DNA of 49,510 bases from Clostridia bacterium (lineage in GTDB: Bacteria; Bacillota; Clostridia; Lachnospirales; Lachnospiraceae): the NCBI GenBank assembly GCA_910575725.1, contig CAJTFE010000037.1, positions 1-49,510 on the forward strand. The letters are read 5' to 3'. Position 1 is the stretch's first letter. Every line of letters starts with the position of its first letter. Both the position numbers and the translations under genes were made by a program. This document shows, piece after piece, positions 17,230-25,777 of the stretch. The notes beneath the pieces were generated by a model. It worked only from the letters and a program-made list of their open reading frames with translations, did not search any database and was not told where the DNA came from.

Positions 17230-18063
17230 TTACAAAAATATCCGCCGCATAATTCCAAGAAGAAGCTTTCTTGGCAGCAGCTTTTCTGCCAGGCGGACTA
17301 TGGGGATAGAACATCCGTATATAGACAGCTCTTTTTTGGCTTCTGCATCAAAGAGCGCTTTTTTCACCACCTTTTCCGGCTTTGCCAGGAAGATTTTTTT
17401 CCAGGGGTTTAAGGTGATTCCTCCGGCTGCGAAAAATTCGGTGTCTACCGGGCCGGGACATACGGAGGTTACGGTAATCTTTTTGTCTCTCAGTTCCGCT
17501 GCGAGGGCCTGGTCAAAGGAAAGTACATAGGATTTTCCGGCGGCATAGACGGCAAAGCCTGGCTGGGGCAGGAAAGCGGAACCGGATACTGCCTGTATAA
17601 TGCGGCTTCCTCTTCTCAGATAGGGAAGACAGATCATGGTCACTGCCGTCAGGGCGCGGCAATTTACATCCAGCATCCGGGCGGCATCCCTCCAGTTCTG
17701 GCTTTCCACCGGGCCGCTTTTGCCGCAGCCTGCGCTGTTTACCAGGATTCGGATACAAGGCCGTTCCTTTTTCAGCAGCTCTTCCAAGGCTTCCAGAGCA
17801 GAAGCTTCCGTCAGATCCAGAGAAAGGATCCGCACCTTCTTACCGGAAAGCTCTGCCTCCAGCTCACGAAGGGCCGGAAGCCTTCTGGCCAATATCCATA
17901 TTTCATCCAGAGAAGGATAGGCGGCCGCTATCTGCCGGGCAAATTCCCGGCCGATGCCGGAGGATGCTCCGGTGATAACGGCGACATAGGGAATATTCTT
18001 TATACTTTTTTCTTTTTTACAGGCACAGATACAGCCGGAAGTGTGTTTTGTCTTTTTTGTCAT
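17230..18063 (-). CDS. Short-chain dehydrogenase/reductase
   Basis: A 277-residue SDR oxidoreductase. The dinucleotide-binding TGASSGIGREFA is near residues 31-42, the structural NNAG motif reads NSAG, a catalytic Ser is in QAVSGSAF, and YAAGK supplies the Tyr and Lys of YxxxK. CPGPVDTEF is the usual segment after the active site. The last 60 residues are hydrophobic and basic, as in membrane-associated SDRs acting on lipids. Substrate unknown. AAAGG precedes the ATG. The N-terminal 20 residues (four Cys or His in TSGCICACKK) are an unusual extension before the fold. Confidence 0.85.
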   Translation of the reverse strand: MTKKTKHTSGCICACKKEKSIKNIPYVAVITGASSGIGREFARQIAAAYPSLDEIWILARRLPALRELEAELSGKKVRILSLDLTEASALEALEELLKKERPCIRILVNSAGCGKSGPVESQNWRDAARMLDVNCRALTAVTMICLPYLRRGSRIIQAVSGSAFLPQPGFAVYAAGKSYVLSFDQALAAELRDKKITVTSVCPGPVDTEFFAAGGITLNPWKKIFLAKPEKVVKKALFDAEAKKELSIYGCSIPIVRLAEKLLPRKLLLGIMRRIFL

Positions 18064-18179
18064 GGGGGCCTTTCTACAGAAAAAGCCGATTATTTCTAAT
18101 CGTCTTTTTCTACTGGATGCTTCTTTTTAATGCATTTTTATTTTAGCCCATTTTGTTAAGAAATACAACTCTTTGATTT

Positions 18180-20150
18180 TTACTCCTTTGTTTTTGAGGA
18201 CTTATGCACATTCCGGATTGTCTTTTTCCTGCGCTTTCCGGACTGTTCATTGGATGGGCCGGAGCTTGAAATCCTTTTGTTTTTCACCGCCCTGCAATCT
18301 TGCTTCCCTCTTTGGGCATTGCTTTTTCCCTCTTCCCCCATAAGCCCTTTTTGTCTGGGCCGAAGGAGACACTTGGGGCCAAAGCCAATCAAGTCTTCCC
18401 GACGGCCTTTTACAAGGGCTTCCCGGACAAGCTCATAATTCTTTGGATCCCGGTACTGAATCAGCGCTCTCTGCATGGCTTTTTCATGGGGATTCTTCGG
18501 CACATAGACGGCTTCCATATTCCTGGGATCCAGTCCTGTGTAATACATGCAGGTGGAGATGGTAGAGGGCGTGGGATAAAAGTCCTGAACCTGCTCCGGC
18601 ATATACCCAAGATCCCGGCAGTATTCTGCCAGCTCTATGGCCTCCTTAAGCCCGGATCCAGGATGGGAGGACATGAGATAGGGAACCAGATATTGCTTTT
18701 TGGAAAGCTTCTCATTCATCTGACGGTACGCCTGGCAGAACTTATCATAAACTGCACGGCAGGGCTTTCCCATTTTCTCCAGAACCTTGTCCGACACATG
18801 CTCCGGCGCCACCTTAAGCTGGCCGCTGACATGATAGGCGCAGAGCTCCTTCAAAAAAGAGGAATCCGGATCCGCCAATACATAGTCAAAGCGGATGCCC
18901 GAGCGGACAAAGACCTTTTTTACTCCCGGAAGCTCCCGAAGCTTCTTTAAAAGCTCCCGGTACTCCCTATGGTCTGCAATCAGATTCCTGCAAGGCTTCG
19001 GATAAAGGCACTGCTTATCCTTGCAGGCCCCGTGAAGCTCCTGCTTTGCGCAGGCCGGATGGCGGAAATTGGCTGTGGGTCCTCCTACATCATGGATATA
19101 TCCTTTAAAATCCGGCTCCTTTGTCATCTGCACGGCTTCTTTTACAAGAGATTCCTGGCTCCTGCACTGAATGATCCGCCCCTGGTGAAAAGTCAGGGCA
19201 CAAAAAGAACAGGCTCCAAAGCATCCCCGGCTGCTGACCAGGCTGTACTGCACCTCGGAAATCGCAGGAATCTCTCCCTGTGCAAGAATGTGAGGATGGC
19301 AGGCACGCTGATAAGGAAGCGCATAGATATCATCCATTTCTGTCTGGGACAGGGGCTTTGCCGGAGGATTCTGTACCACGTAAAGCTGCTCCCCATACTG
19401 CTCCGCCAGACGCTTTCCACTGAATGGATCCGTGTTCTGATACTGGATTCGGAAGCTTTCCGCATAGAGCCGTTTATCCTCACACATGCTCTCATAGTCT
19501 GGAAGAAACAGCGTATCATAGAGGGTTTCCGGGCGGCTGGTACGGTAGACGGTTCCCTCGATAAAGGTCATATCCTTTACATCCATACCGCTGTTCAGCG
19601 CGTCTGCTATCTCTACAATGGATCGTTCTCCCATGCCGTAGGAAATGAGATCAGCTCCGCTGTCGAGCAGAACGGAGCGGCGGAAGCTGTCAGACCAGTA
19701 ATCATAATGAGCCAGCCTCCGGAGGCTGGCTTCGATTCCGCCCAGTATTATGGGTGTTTTTTTATAGGTCTGGCGGATAAGATTGCTATAGACAATCACG
19801 GCCCGATCCGGCCGCCTTCCCATCACGCCTCCCGGGGTGTAGGCATCCCTGCTTCTGTGTTTTTTTGACACGGTATAGTGATTCACCATGGAATCCATGT
19901 TTCCCGAGGATACCAGGAAGGCAAGCCGGGGCTCTCCAAATACCTGGATGCTTTCTTTTTTCTTCCAGTCAGGCTGAGAGATAACAGCGACTGTATAGCC
20001 CCGGTTTTCCAGGACGCGGCTGATAATGGCTGGGCCAAAGGAGGGGTGATCCACATAAGCGTCTCCGATCACATAGACAAAATCCGGCTGTCCCCCATAG
20101 TCTCTTTCCCACTCTTCTCTTGTTGCCGGCAAAAAACCTTGTTCCTTCAT
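18180..20150 (-). CDS. ygiQ: YgiQ family radical SAM protein
   Basis: A 656-residue radical SAM protein. The N-terminal domain (DFVYVIGDAYVDHPSFG, GGIEASLRRLAHYDYWSD) and the cluster motif CFGACSFCAL (Cx3Cx2C, near residue 310) match YgiQ. The C-terminal part has the family's TPSTISTCMYYTGLDP. A basic tail of about 50 residues follows. The family is widespread, but its reaction is not established. The ATG has AGGAG at good spacing. It is 80 bases downstream of the HAD gene on the same strand. Confidence 0.92.
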   Translation of the reverse strand: MKEQGFLPATREEWERDYGGQPDFVYVIGDAYVDHPSFGPAIISRVLENRGYTVAVISQPDWKKKESIQVFGEPRLAFLVSSGNMDSMVNHYTVSKKHRSRDAYTPGGVMGRRPDRAVIVYSNLIRQTYKKTPIILGGIEASLRRLAHYDYWSDSFRRSVLLDSGADLISYGMGERSIVEIADALNSGMDVKDMTFIEGTVYRTSRPETLYDTLFLPDYESMCEDKRLYAESFRIQYQNTDPFSGKRLAEQYGEQLYVVQNPPAKPLSQTEMDDIYALPYQRACHPHILAQGEIPAISEVQYSLVSSRGCFGACSFCALTFHQGRIIQCRSQESLVKEAVQMTKEPDFKGYIHDVGGPTANFRHPACAKQELHGACKDKQCLYPKPCRNLIADHREYRELLKKLRELPGVKKVFVRSGIRFDYVLADPDSSFLKELCAYHVSGQLKVAPEHVSDKVLEKMGKPCRAVYDKFCQAYRQMNEKLSKKQYLVPYLMSSHPGSGLKEAIELAEYCRDLGYMPEQVQDFYPTPSTISTCMYYTGLDPRNMEAVYVPKNPHEKAMQRALIQYRDPKNYELVREALVKGRREDLIGFGPKCLLRPRQKGLMGEEGKSNAQRGKQDCRAVKNKRISSSGPSNEQSGKRRKKTIRNVHKSSKTKE

Positions 20151-20230
20151 TTTATCTCCTAATTGTCGTTCTGTAATACCTTTTACGGTACACTCCCATG
20201 TAAAGCAATCTCCAGCCCCACAGCTTTGCC

Positions 20231-20914
20231 TTACGGCTGTTTTGTATCTTTCAGCCGCCGGTATGTTCCATCCAATATTTCGTCAAAGCTTTCTATGTAA
20301 TAATCTGCAAGTGCAAAAATCTGCTCCTTCCATCCCTCGGACTGTTCCTCCGCCACTGCGCAGACGCGGCTTCCGGCATTTTGCCCGGCCTGGATTCCGG
20401 CGATGGTATCCTCAAATACCAGACATTCTTCCGGGGCGGCCCCAAGCTTTTCTGCCACCTTCTCATAGATATCCGGCGCCGGCTTCCCTGCGCCGGCCTC
20501 GCAGGAGGTCATGCAGTAATCCATATATTCAGATAGGTTCAGAGATTCCAAAACCGCCTCTAAAAGCTCCCGGCTGCTGCTTGTGGCGATTCCCATAGGA
20601 ATGCCCTGCGCCTTTAGGTGCTTTAAAAACCGGAGGGCTCCCGGCTTTAAGGGCACCTCATGGGCGTATTTGTCCTTTGCCATCTCAATCCATTCGCTTT
20701 TGATCTCCTCCACACTGACCGGAAGCTGAAAATGTTCTTTAAAATAAACGGCAGCTTCAGAAAAGCTCATGCCCTCGATGGTATGCTGCAGATCCGCAGG
20801 CACCTCATAGCCATGCTTTCCCAAATATTCCACATCAATGTCTCCCCACATCCACAGGGAATCCACCAGGGTTCCGTCCATATCAAAAAGGACTGCTTTT
20901 ATATTTTCCAGCAT
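20231..20914 (-). CDS. HAD-family phosphatase, beta-phosphoglucomutase-like
   Basis: A 227-residue HAD hydrolase of the subfamily with an alpha-helical cap. The nucleophile motif is DMDGTLVDS (residues 11-19), motif II is ATSSS, motif III Lys is in GAGKPAPDIY, and motif IV is FEDTIAGIQAG. The cap between residues 20 and 90 has the usual helical pattern. Substrates in this subfamily are small phosphorylated sugars or metabolites; none can be named here. AAGGAG precedes the ATG. The AT-rich cassette lies immediately upstream on the same strand, with a gap of only 44 bases. Confidence 0.88.
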   Translation of the reverse strand: MLENIKAVLFDMDGTLVDSLWMWGDIDVEYLGKHGYEVPADLQHTIEGMSFSEAAVYFKEHFQLPVSVEEIKSEWIEMAKDKYAHEVPLKPGALRFLKHLKAQGIPMGIATSSSRELLEAVLESLNLSEYMDYCMTSCEAGAGKPAPDIYEKVAEKLGAAPEECLVFEDTIAGIQAGQNAGSRVCAVAEEQSEGWKEQIFALADYYIESFDEILDGTYRRLKDTKQP

Positions 20915-20958
20915 TTTATTTTCTCCTTTACTACAGTCTGTTTTCCAAAAAACATATA

Positions 20959-21387
20959 TTATAAATATGGCTCTATCCGAAACTCTGTTATTTCTCCCCT
21001 CTTTTTACTAACCAATTCAAACAAATTTTCTTTCGTTGTGAATAGATTTTTAGGATTACGCCCAATAATAAGATACTGATTGTGCTCATCCATAGATATA
21101 TATTTCCTCGTTTCATTATCCAGTAAGATATCCGCATTATCTATTACAATCAGCTTTCCTTTTATCTCCATAAGTATTTCATTCATACTTTTCTGATAAT
21201 CCAGATAATTAAAGCATACGATATCAGGATTTAATGACATGCTCTCTCGGATAAAAGAAAAAACAGCCGTTTTTCCGGCAGCTGACACACCAGTGAGAAC
21301 GGTAATATTATTTGTAAATGTAAAGTCAACTACAAAGGATGTGTGAACTGTTGAAAAATGCTTCATTACAATTGGTTTACTTTTCAT
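20959..21387 (-). CDS. Mini P-loop ATPase (third gene of AT-rich cassette)
   Basis: A 142-residue protein with a Walker A motif GVSAAGKT (33-40) and Walker B LIVIDNADIL (79-88). A sensor-like strand follows (QYLIIGRNP, 104-112). This is a bare P-loop core, much smaller than normal AAA or ABC-type ATPases. The start at 21387 overlaps the preceding gene by 11 bases, suggesting coupled translation. Base composition is clearly richer in A+T than flanking housekeeping genes. I do not recognise a named family. With the two genes upstream it forms a compact three-gene unit; an ATP-dependent switch for the TOPRIM-like protein is a reasonable but untested guess. Confidence 0.7.
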   Translation of the reverse strand: MKSKPIVMKHFSTVHTSFVVDFTFTNNITVLTGVSAAGKTAVFSFIRESMSLNPDIVCFNYLDYQKSMNEILMEIKGKLIVIDNADILLDNETRKYISMDEHNQYLIIGRNPKNLFTTKENLFELVSKKRGEITEFRIEPYL

Positions 21388-21820
21388 CTTCCCACCATTC
21401 CTTTAGTTCCTCGTACTCACCGATCGCTCTGACCTTCCCACACGATACTGCTTTGACTGTACCCATCTCAAAAGGGATTACTGCATAATCACTATATACA
21501 GCCCCTCTCTCCAGACTGTACAGTACCTCCAGCGCATTATCCCCACACTCCTTCATACAAAATACTTTTTCCGGAAAATACAATACATTTAAAACAGTCT
21601 TACATCCTGTAGATAAACGATCCACATCCAATACTACACCATTAAACTTTGACTCTATCTTATATTTTCCAAGCAGCTTTGCCTCATCAATCAATTCTAC
21701 AATTCTATTTGCCTTCTCATCCAGTCTGGCAGCAGTTTTTTGATTAAAATATACATCATTCAATTCTACATATTCCATCTCATGGGGTATGTCTGTTTTA
21801 TTCTTATAGATTGTAATCAT
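21377..21820 (-). CDS. CGDN-motif protein (second gene of AT-rich cassette)
   Basis: A 147-residue soluble acidic protein. Conserved-looking segments are LSTGCKT (69-75) and ECGDNAL (91-97). From memory this pattern resembles the DUF4869 type of small proteins, but I cannot confirm that. The ATG overlaps the upstream stop as ATGA, and GGAGG sits just upstream, so it is translationally coupled to the TOPRIM-like gene. No signal peptide, membrane segment or known catalytic triad is seen. In a cassette flanked by a TOPRIM-like protein and an ATPase, it could be a sensor, an inhibitor or a partner subunit. Confidence 0.65.
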   Translation of the reverse strand: MITIYKNKTDIPHEMEYVELNDVYFNQKTAARLDEKANRIVELIDEAKLLGKYKIESKFNGVVLDVDRLSTGCKTVLNVLYFPEKVFCMKECGDNALEVLYSLERGAVYSDYAVIPFEMGTVKAVSCGKVRAIGEYEELKEWWEDEK

Positions 21821-22533
21821 AGTACTACCTCCAATCCGGCGTTTGAAAACTCTTTGCTCAGAGAAGTTCCTTGATAAACAGCTCTCATTTTTTCCGAAAT
21901 AGACATTCTATTGTTTTCCAGTCCGCAAATATCATCTTCCTGTCGTTCCTGCCACTCACAGCATGACCGAATCCAGCAATCGCCAATCTTTCCCTTTGAT
22001 ATCTCAAATCCTGTATTTCTTGTTAAATCATATAGTAGTCTGGCTGAAAGCTGCTCTATATTGTATTCCTTTTTATAATTATCATTTGTCACTATTTCCC
22101 GAATGGATGTATAATTCAGCTCACCCGACCGGATCATAGGGAGCAGCATTTCCCTTGCCTTAACTGCCCATGCCCGTTTTATTAAAAATTCATCATCCGG
22201 TGCGTAAATCCAATCAACCAGCTTATCAAATTCCAACAAAAGGTACTCAAAACATATGATACTCAACAAGAAAACATTGTCTTTCCCATCTGCATAAGTT
22301 TTTAACAGTTTTTGTTCCCTATATACCTGTAAATTGTCAAATGCATGATCTAATACGATGATATATTGATTGTTCCGATCCTGCAATGCTTTTACAGCTT
22401 TTACAAGCTCGCTGTTATTTTTCTTACTTTCAACAATCACATCAGGACAAAGCTCCCGCATCAATGTCTTCCAAAACAGGAAGCCTGCTTTTCCTTTGCG
22501 ATCTTCAATCCATAAATAGGTCTTAGACGGCAT
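21817..22533 (-). CDS. TOPRIM-like protein (first gene of AT-rich cassette)
   Basis: A 238-residue protein. Its N-terminal half has the order of acidic motifs seen in TOPRIM/RloB-like proteins: YLWIED (Glu10), IIVLDHAFDN (Asp62, Asp66) and a hydrophobic CFEYLLLEF (94-102). The last resembles the CFDLWLILH of the RloB gene in this same window. A nuclease or nucleotidyl role is an inference; no database hit is claimed. The start at 22533 has AAAGGGG just upstream, and the gene overlaps the rsuA-type gene by 11 bases, so it is inserted tightly behind a core gene. Composition is AT-rich. A start at 22554 is possible but lacks a ribosome binding site. Confidence 0.62.
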   Translation of the reverse strand: MPSKTYLWIEDRKGKAGFLFWKTLMRELCPDVIVESKKNNSELVKAVKALQDRNNQYIIVLDHAFDNLQVYREQKLLKTYADGKDNVFLLSIICFEYLLLEFDKLVDWIYAPDDEFLIKRAWAVKAREMLLPMIRSGELNYTSIREIVTNDNYKKEYNIEQLSARLLYDLTRNTGFEISKGKIGDCWIRSCCEWQERQEDDICGLENNRMSISEKMRAVYQGTSLSKEFSNAGLEVVL

Positions 22534-23251
22534 CCATTTCCCCTTTTCTTTCATTTTGCAGTTCCGCCAGCTCTTCCTCCGTCAGAGGACGGTACTCCCC
22601 CGGCTGTAGGCTCTCGTCCAGGGTCAGGCTGCCCATGGAAAGCCGCTTTAAGTATAAAACCTCGCAGCCTGCTGCATGAAACATCCGTTTAATCTGATGA
22701 TATTTTCCCTCCTGGATGGTCACCCGTATGCGGGATATCTCACCGGAGGACAAAATCTCCAAAAGGGCAGGCAGGGTCAGGCGTTCTTCCCCGATGTCCA
22801 GCCCCTCGCGGAAGCGCTTCACATGTTCCTCCGTTACCCGGCCCTGAATTTTTGCCTCGTAGGTCTTGTCAACATGATGCCTGGGCGACAAAAGCCTGTG
22901 GGCCAGCTTTCCGTCGTTGGTGATCAGCAGCAGTCCTTCCGTATCCTTATCCAGACGCCCCACCGGAAAGAGATCCTTCCGCTTTTTTGATACAATCAGA
23001 TCCAGAACCGTCCGGCACTGCCCGTCAGTCCGGGCCGAGACGCAGCCGGCCGGCTTGTTCAGCATATAGTATTCCAGTTCCGTATAGGTAAAGGGCACTC
23101 CCTCCAACAAAACCGTCTGCCCCGGATTCACCTGGCATTCCGGGCGCGTCACCTTTTCTCCCTCAAGGGTCACAAGCCCTTTTCGAATCTTCTGCTTTAC
23201 CTGGGAGCGCGTGCCTGCTCCCATATCACAGAGGTATTTATCCAGACGCAT
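22523..23251 (-). CDS. RsuA/RluB-type rRNA pseudouridine synthase
   Basis: A 242-residue enzyme that isomerises a uridine in ribosomal RNA. An S4 RNA-binding domain comes first (MRLDKYLCDMGAGTRSQVK). The catalytic domain carries the family motif VGRLDKDTEGLLLITNDG with its essential Asp, followed by KTYEAKIQGRV and IQEGKYHQIKRMF. The length and short C-terminus fit RsuA (16S U516), although RluB/RluE cannot be fully excluded. It overlaps the rsmF-type gene upstream by 14 bases and the TOPRIM-like gene downstream by 11 bases, so all are probably read from one transcript. It starts at ATG 23251. Confidence 0.9.
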   Translation of the reverse strand: MRLDKYLCDMGAGTRSQVKQKIRKGLVTLEGEKVTRPECQVNPGQTVLLEGVPFTYTELEYYMLNKPAGCVSARTDGQCRTVLDLIVSKKRKDLFPVGRLDKDTEGLLLITNDGKLAHRLLSPRHHVDKTYEAKIQGRVTEEHVKRFREGLDIGEERLTLPALLEILSSGEISRIRVTIQEGKYHQIKRMFHAAGCEVLYLKRLSMGSLTLDESLQPGEYRPLTEEELAELQNERKGEMDAV

Positions 23252-24707
23252 GCTGCCACCTCCAGCCTGGGTAATATTTATTCCGGAGCTGTCCGTTCAC
23301 CAGCTTGCCCCAGCCCAAGGGGAATCCGTCCACACAGACGAGACACCAGCCCGAACCAGGGAACTCCGTATCAAAATCTCCCTCCTCCAAAGTGAGCGTT
23401 TCTCCCTTCAGATAACGGACTACCCTTTGATCCGAAGAAGAAAAGTCCACGCTGGCCTTACAAGTATCTTTCCTTAAGGTCATGGCCAACGGCTGGCTTG
23501 GGGTAAACCTCTTTTTCTCCACATCGCCAAGATACAGACCTGTCCGGAGAAAACGCAGGCCCCGGATAGAATAGTTCCACAGGGGCTTAGGCAGACTGTA
23601 AAGCCTTTTGTCAAACAGGCGGAGGCTTTCCTTTGGAATATGGATTCCAAGTGTTTCTGCAAACTGCTCCCACTCCGGGCAGGCAGGCGCCGCTTTCAAG
23701 GAGACGTCAAAGCCTCCTTTTCGCTTCCGGGTTCTTTTTTCTGTTCCGGCCTCTTCGCTTTCTCCGTCTTTTCCGGTATCTTCCTCACCTTTTTGCAGAA
23801 GCGCCAGGAAATGTCCCTCCCCTTTCATCCGATGGGGATAGATGCGCACACAATGCTTTAACTGCTGAAATAAGCTCTCTCTGATTCCCCCCGGAACGAG
23901 CTCCGGCCTTCCAGGAGCAAAGCCGTCGTATTCCGGCAAAGGACACACGCGAAAAGAAGGCTCAGATTCCAGGAGATAGGCTGCCGTCCCCTCGTTTTCC
24001 TTGGGGGAAAAGGTACAGGTGGAATAGAGAAGCAGACCGCCCGGTTTTAACATCCGCGCCGCCTGGATCAGAATCTCTCGTTGAATCGGCGCATACCAGT
24101 CTGGCCCATGCTCCAGCCAATCCTTTACCATGGCCGGATCCTTGCGGAACATCCCTTCCCCGGAACAGGGAGCGTCAACCAGGATTTTATCAAAAAACTG
24201 TGGAAAATAAGAAGCCAGACGCTCCGGGCTTTCACTGGTCACCAGTATATTCCCCTGTCCGAAAAGCTCCAGATTCTTCAAAAGCCCCTTGGCTCTGGAA
24301 TTGCTGATGTCATTGGCTGCCAGAAGCCCCGTCCCTCCAAGCCGGGCGGCCAGCTCCGTGGCCTTGCCTCCCGGCGCGGCGCAGAGATCCAGAACCTTGT
24401 CTCCCTCCTGGATGGGAAGAAAGGCTGCCGGCGTCATGGCGCTGGGCTCCTGGAGGTAATAAAGTCCGGCCGCATAGTAAGGATGCCTGGAAGCCGGAGC
24501 ATCCGCCTCCAGGTAAAAGCCGTTGGGAATCCAGGGAATCTCTTCCAATGGAAAAGGAGAAATTTCTTCAAATTTCTCCGCCTCCGCCTTGGAAGTATTT
24601 ACCCTGAGCCCCCGAAAGCCGGCGCTTGTTCCGCTCTCCAGATACGCCTCGTAATCGTCTCCCAGTAAATCCTTCATATGTTCCAAAAATGCTTCCGGTA
24701 ATTCCAT
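23238..24707 (-). CDS. RsmF-type rRNA cytosine-C5 methyltransferase
   Basis: A 489-residue S-adenosylmethionine-dependent RNA methyltransferase of the NOL1/NOP2/sun family. Motif I is VLDLCAAPGGKATELA. The two catalytic cysteines lie in VDAPCSGEGMFRKD and STCTFSPKENE. A C-terminal RNA-binding extension follows an Lys/Arg-rich acidic linker, as in RsmF. The start is set at 24707, since AAAAGG lies seven bases upstream; the in-frame ATG at 24713 is too close to that site. It is followed by the overlapping rsuA-type gene, so two rRNA modification enzymes are coupled. The gap to the alarmone synthetase upstream holds a family A repeat. Confidence 0.9.
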   Translation of the reverse strand: MELPEAFLEHMKDLLGDDYEAYLESGTSAGFRGLRVNTSKAEAEKFEEISPFPLEEIPWIPNGFYLEADAPASRHPYYAAGLYYLQEPSAMTPAAFLPIQEGDKVLDLCAAPGGKATELAARLGGTGLLAANDISNSRAKGLLKNLELFGQGNILVTSESPERLASYFPQFFDKILVDAPCSGEGMFRKDPAMVKDWLEHGPDWYAPIQREILIQAARMLKPGGLLLYSTCTFSPKENEGTAAYLLESEPSFRVCPLPEYDGFAPGRPELVPGGIRESLFQQLKHCVRIYPHRMKGEGHFLALLQKGEEDTGKDGESEEAGTEKRTRKRKGGFDVSLKAAPACPEWEQFAETLGIHIPKESLRLFDKRLYSLPKPLWNYSIRGLRFLRTGLYLGDVEKKRFTPSQPLAMTLRKDTCKASVDFSSSDQRVVRYLKGETLTLEEGDFDTEFPGSGWCLVCVDGFPLGWGKLVNGQLRNKYYPGWRWQHASG

Positions 24708-24723
24708 TGCCATACCTTTTGTA

Positions 24724-24863
24724 CCTATCGTAAGTCCTGTAATATCTCCTCCGGCACACCCTGTCTGAATCCATTTTCAGCCATAAATACCTATGCCTGA
24801 AATTTGATTTGCAGGCTGCAGGAGACATTACTGTTTTCAGTTCCGTAACATTACTGCTTTACG
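24724..24863 (-). repeat. Family A structured repeat, copy A4
   Basis: Minus strand: a mini-hairpin CGTAA/TTACG that includes the upstream stop codon, the linker GGAACTGAAAACA, then a long hairpin with outer arms TAATGTCTCC and GGAGATATTA. The core (24771-24807) has CAG/CTG and an apical CATA/TATG stem. It ends in GGACTTACGATAGG. Sequence has diverged strongly from A1-A3, but the pairing is kept, which makes this copy the best evidence for structure. Confidence 0.65.
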
Positions 24864-25680
24864 TAATCTTCGTAGTATCCGACAAAGCCTGGGCCCGGTA
24901 GCCCTCGGCAATAAGATCCAGCTGCTTGTCAAACCGCTCCAGCTTTTCTATATCGTTCATGGCATAAATCCGGTAAAATTCATCCTGAATCTTTACAATC
25001 TCCCGTTTGTTTGCCACATTATAGAGATTCTGAATGTTGTTCAGAATATCCGCCACAATATTCGCCTGGATCTGGAAGGAAATCTGGGCGTCCATAATCT
25101 CGCTGCGCACATTGGACATCTCATTGTCCAGGACAATGATAGCGTCCGCCGCATTCAAAAGCCGCTCTCTGATGTGCTCCGGAATATTCCGCTTATACTT
25201 GTACTGAAGGGAGTGCTCCACCGTCGCCCAGAAATTCATGGCCATGGTGCGGATCTGCACCTCCATCTGCAGTCTTCTAGGGCCCTCTAAGGTGTCCACC
25301 TCGTAAAAAATAATCATATGATAGCTGCGGTAGCCGGAGGTCTTCATCTGGCGGATATAGTCACGCTCCTGCTTCACATCCATGTCATTGCGGTTGCGGA
25401 TGATCTCCACCACCCGGTCAATGTCCTCCACAAACTGGCAGATGATCCGGATGCCGGCCAGATCCACGATCCGATCCTCAATGCGCTCCGGCGCAATCTT
25501 TTTTTTCTGGCACTTATCAAGAATACTGGCAATGGTCTTCACCCTCCCCTCCACACGCTCAATGGGGCAGTAAATACCTTTGTCCTTGTGTTCTTTTATC
25601 AAATGGTTAAACTTTGTTGTCACTTCCTTGACGGCAAGCTCATAAGGATTGAGAATCTCTCGCCATAATTGTATTTCCAT
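24859..25680 (-). CDS. Small alarmone synthetase (RelQ/YjbM type)
   Basis: A 273-residue GTP pyrophosphokinase that makes (p)ppGpp without a hydrolase domain. Synthetase motifs are visible: RIEDRIVDLAGIRIICQF, DYIRQMKTSGYRSYHMII and EVQIRTMAMNFWATVEHSLQ. The last 70 residues form helices typical of RelQ-type tetramers. The start at 25680 is fixed by GGAG seven bases upstream; the open frame reaches 25788 but overlaps the previous gene and has no ribosome binding site. It lacks TGS and ACT domains, so it is probably controlled by expression or allosterically. It is part of a minus-strand run with the M23 peptidase and rsmF. Confidence 0.92.
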   Translation of the reverse strand: MEIQLWREILNPYELAVKEVTTKFNHLIKEHKDKGIYCPIERVEGRVKTIASILDKCQKKKIAPERIEDRIVDLAGIRIICQFVEDIDRVVEIIRNRNDMDVKQERDYIRQMKTSGYRSYHMIIFYEVDTLEGPRRLQMEVQIRTMAMNFWATVEHSLQYKYKRNIPEHIRERLLNAADAIIVLDNEMSNVRSEIMDAQISFQIQANIVADILNNIQNLYNVANKREIVKIQDEFYRIYAMNDIEKLERFDKQLDLIAEGYRAQALSDTTKIT

Positions 25681-25777
25681 TTGTAATCTCCATTTCTCTT
25701 CTGTCACAGACAAGGCAAGCCGGACGCCGTCTTCCAAAAAGCCCCAGGCCGGCAGTAAAAATCCGGTTTCCAAAGCT

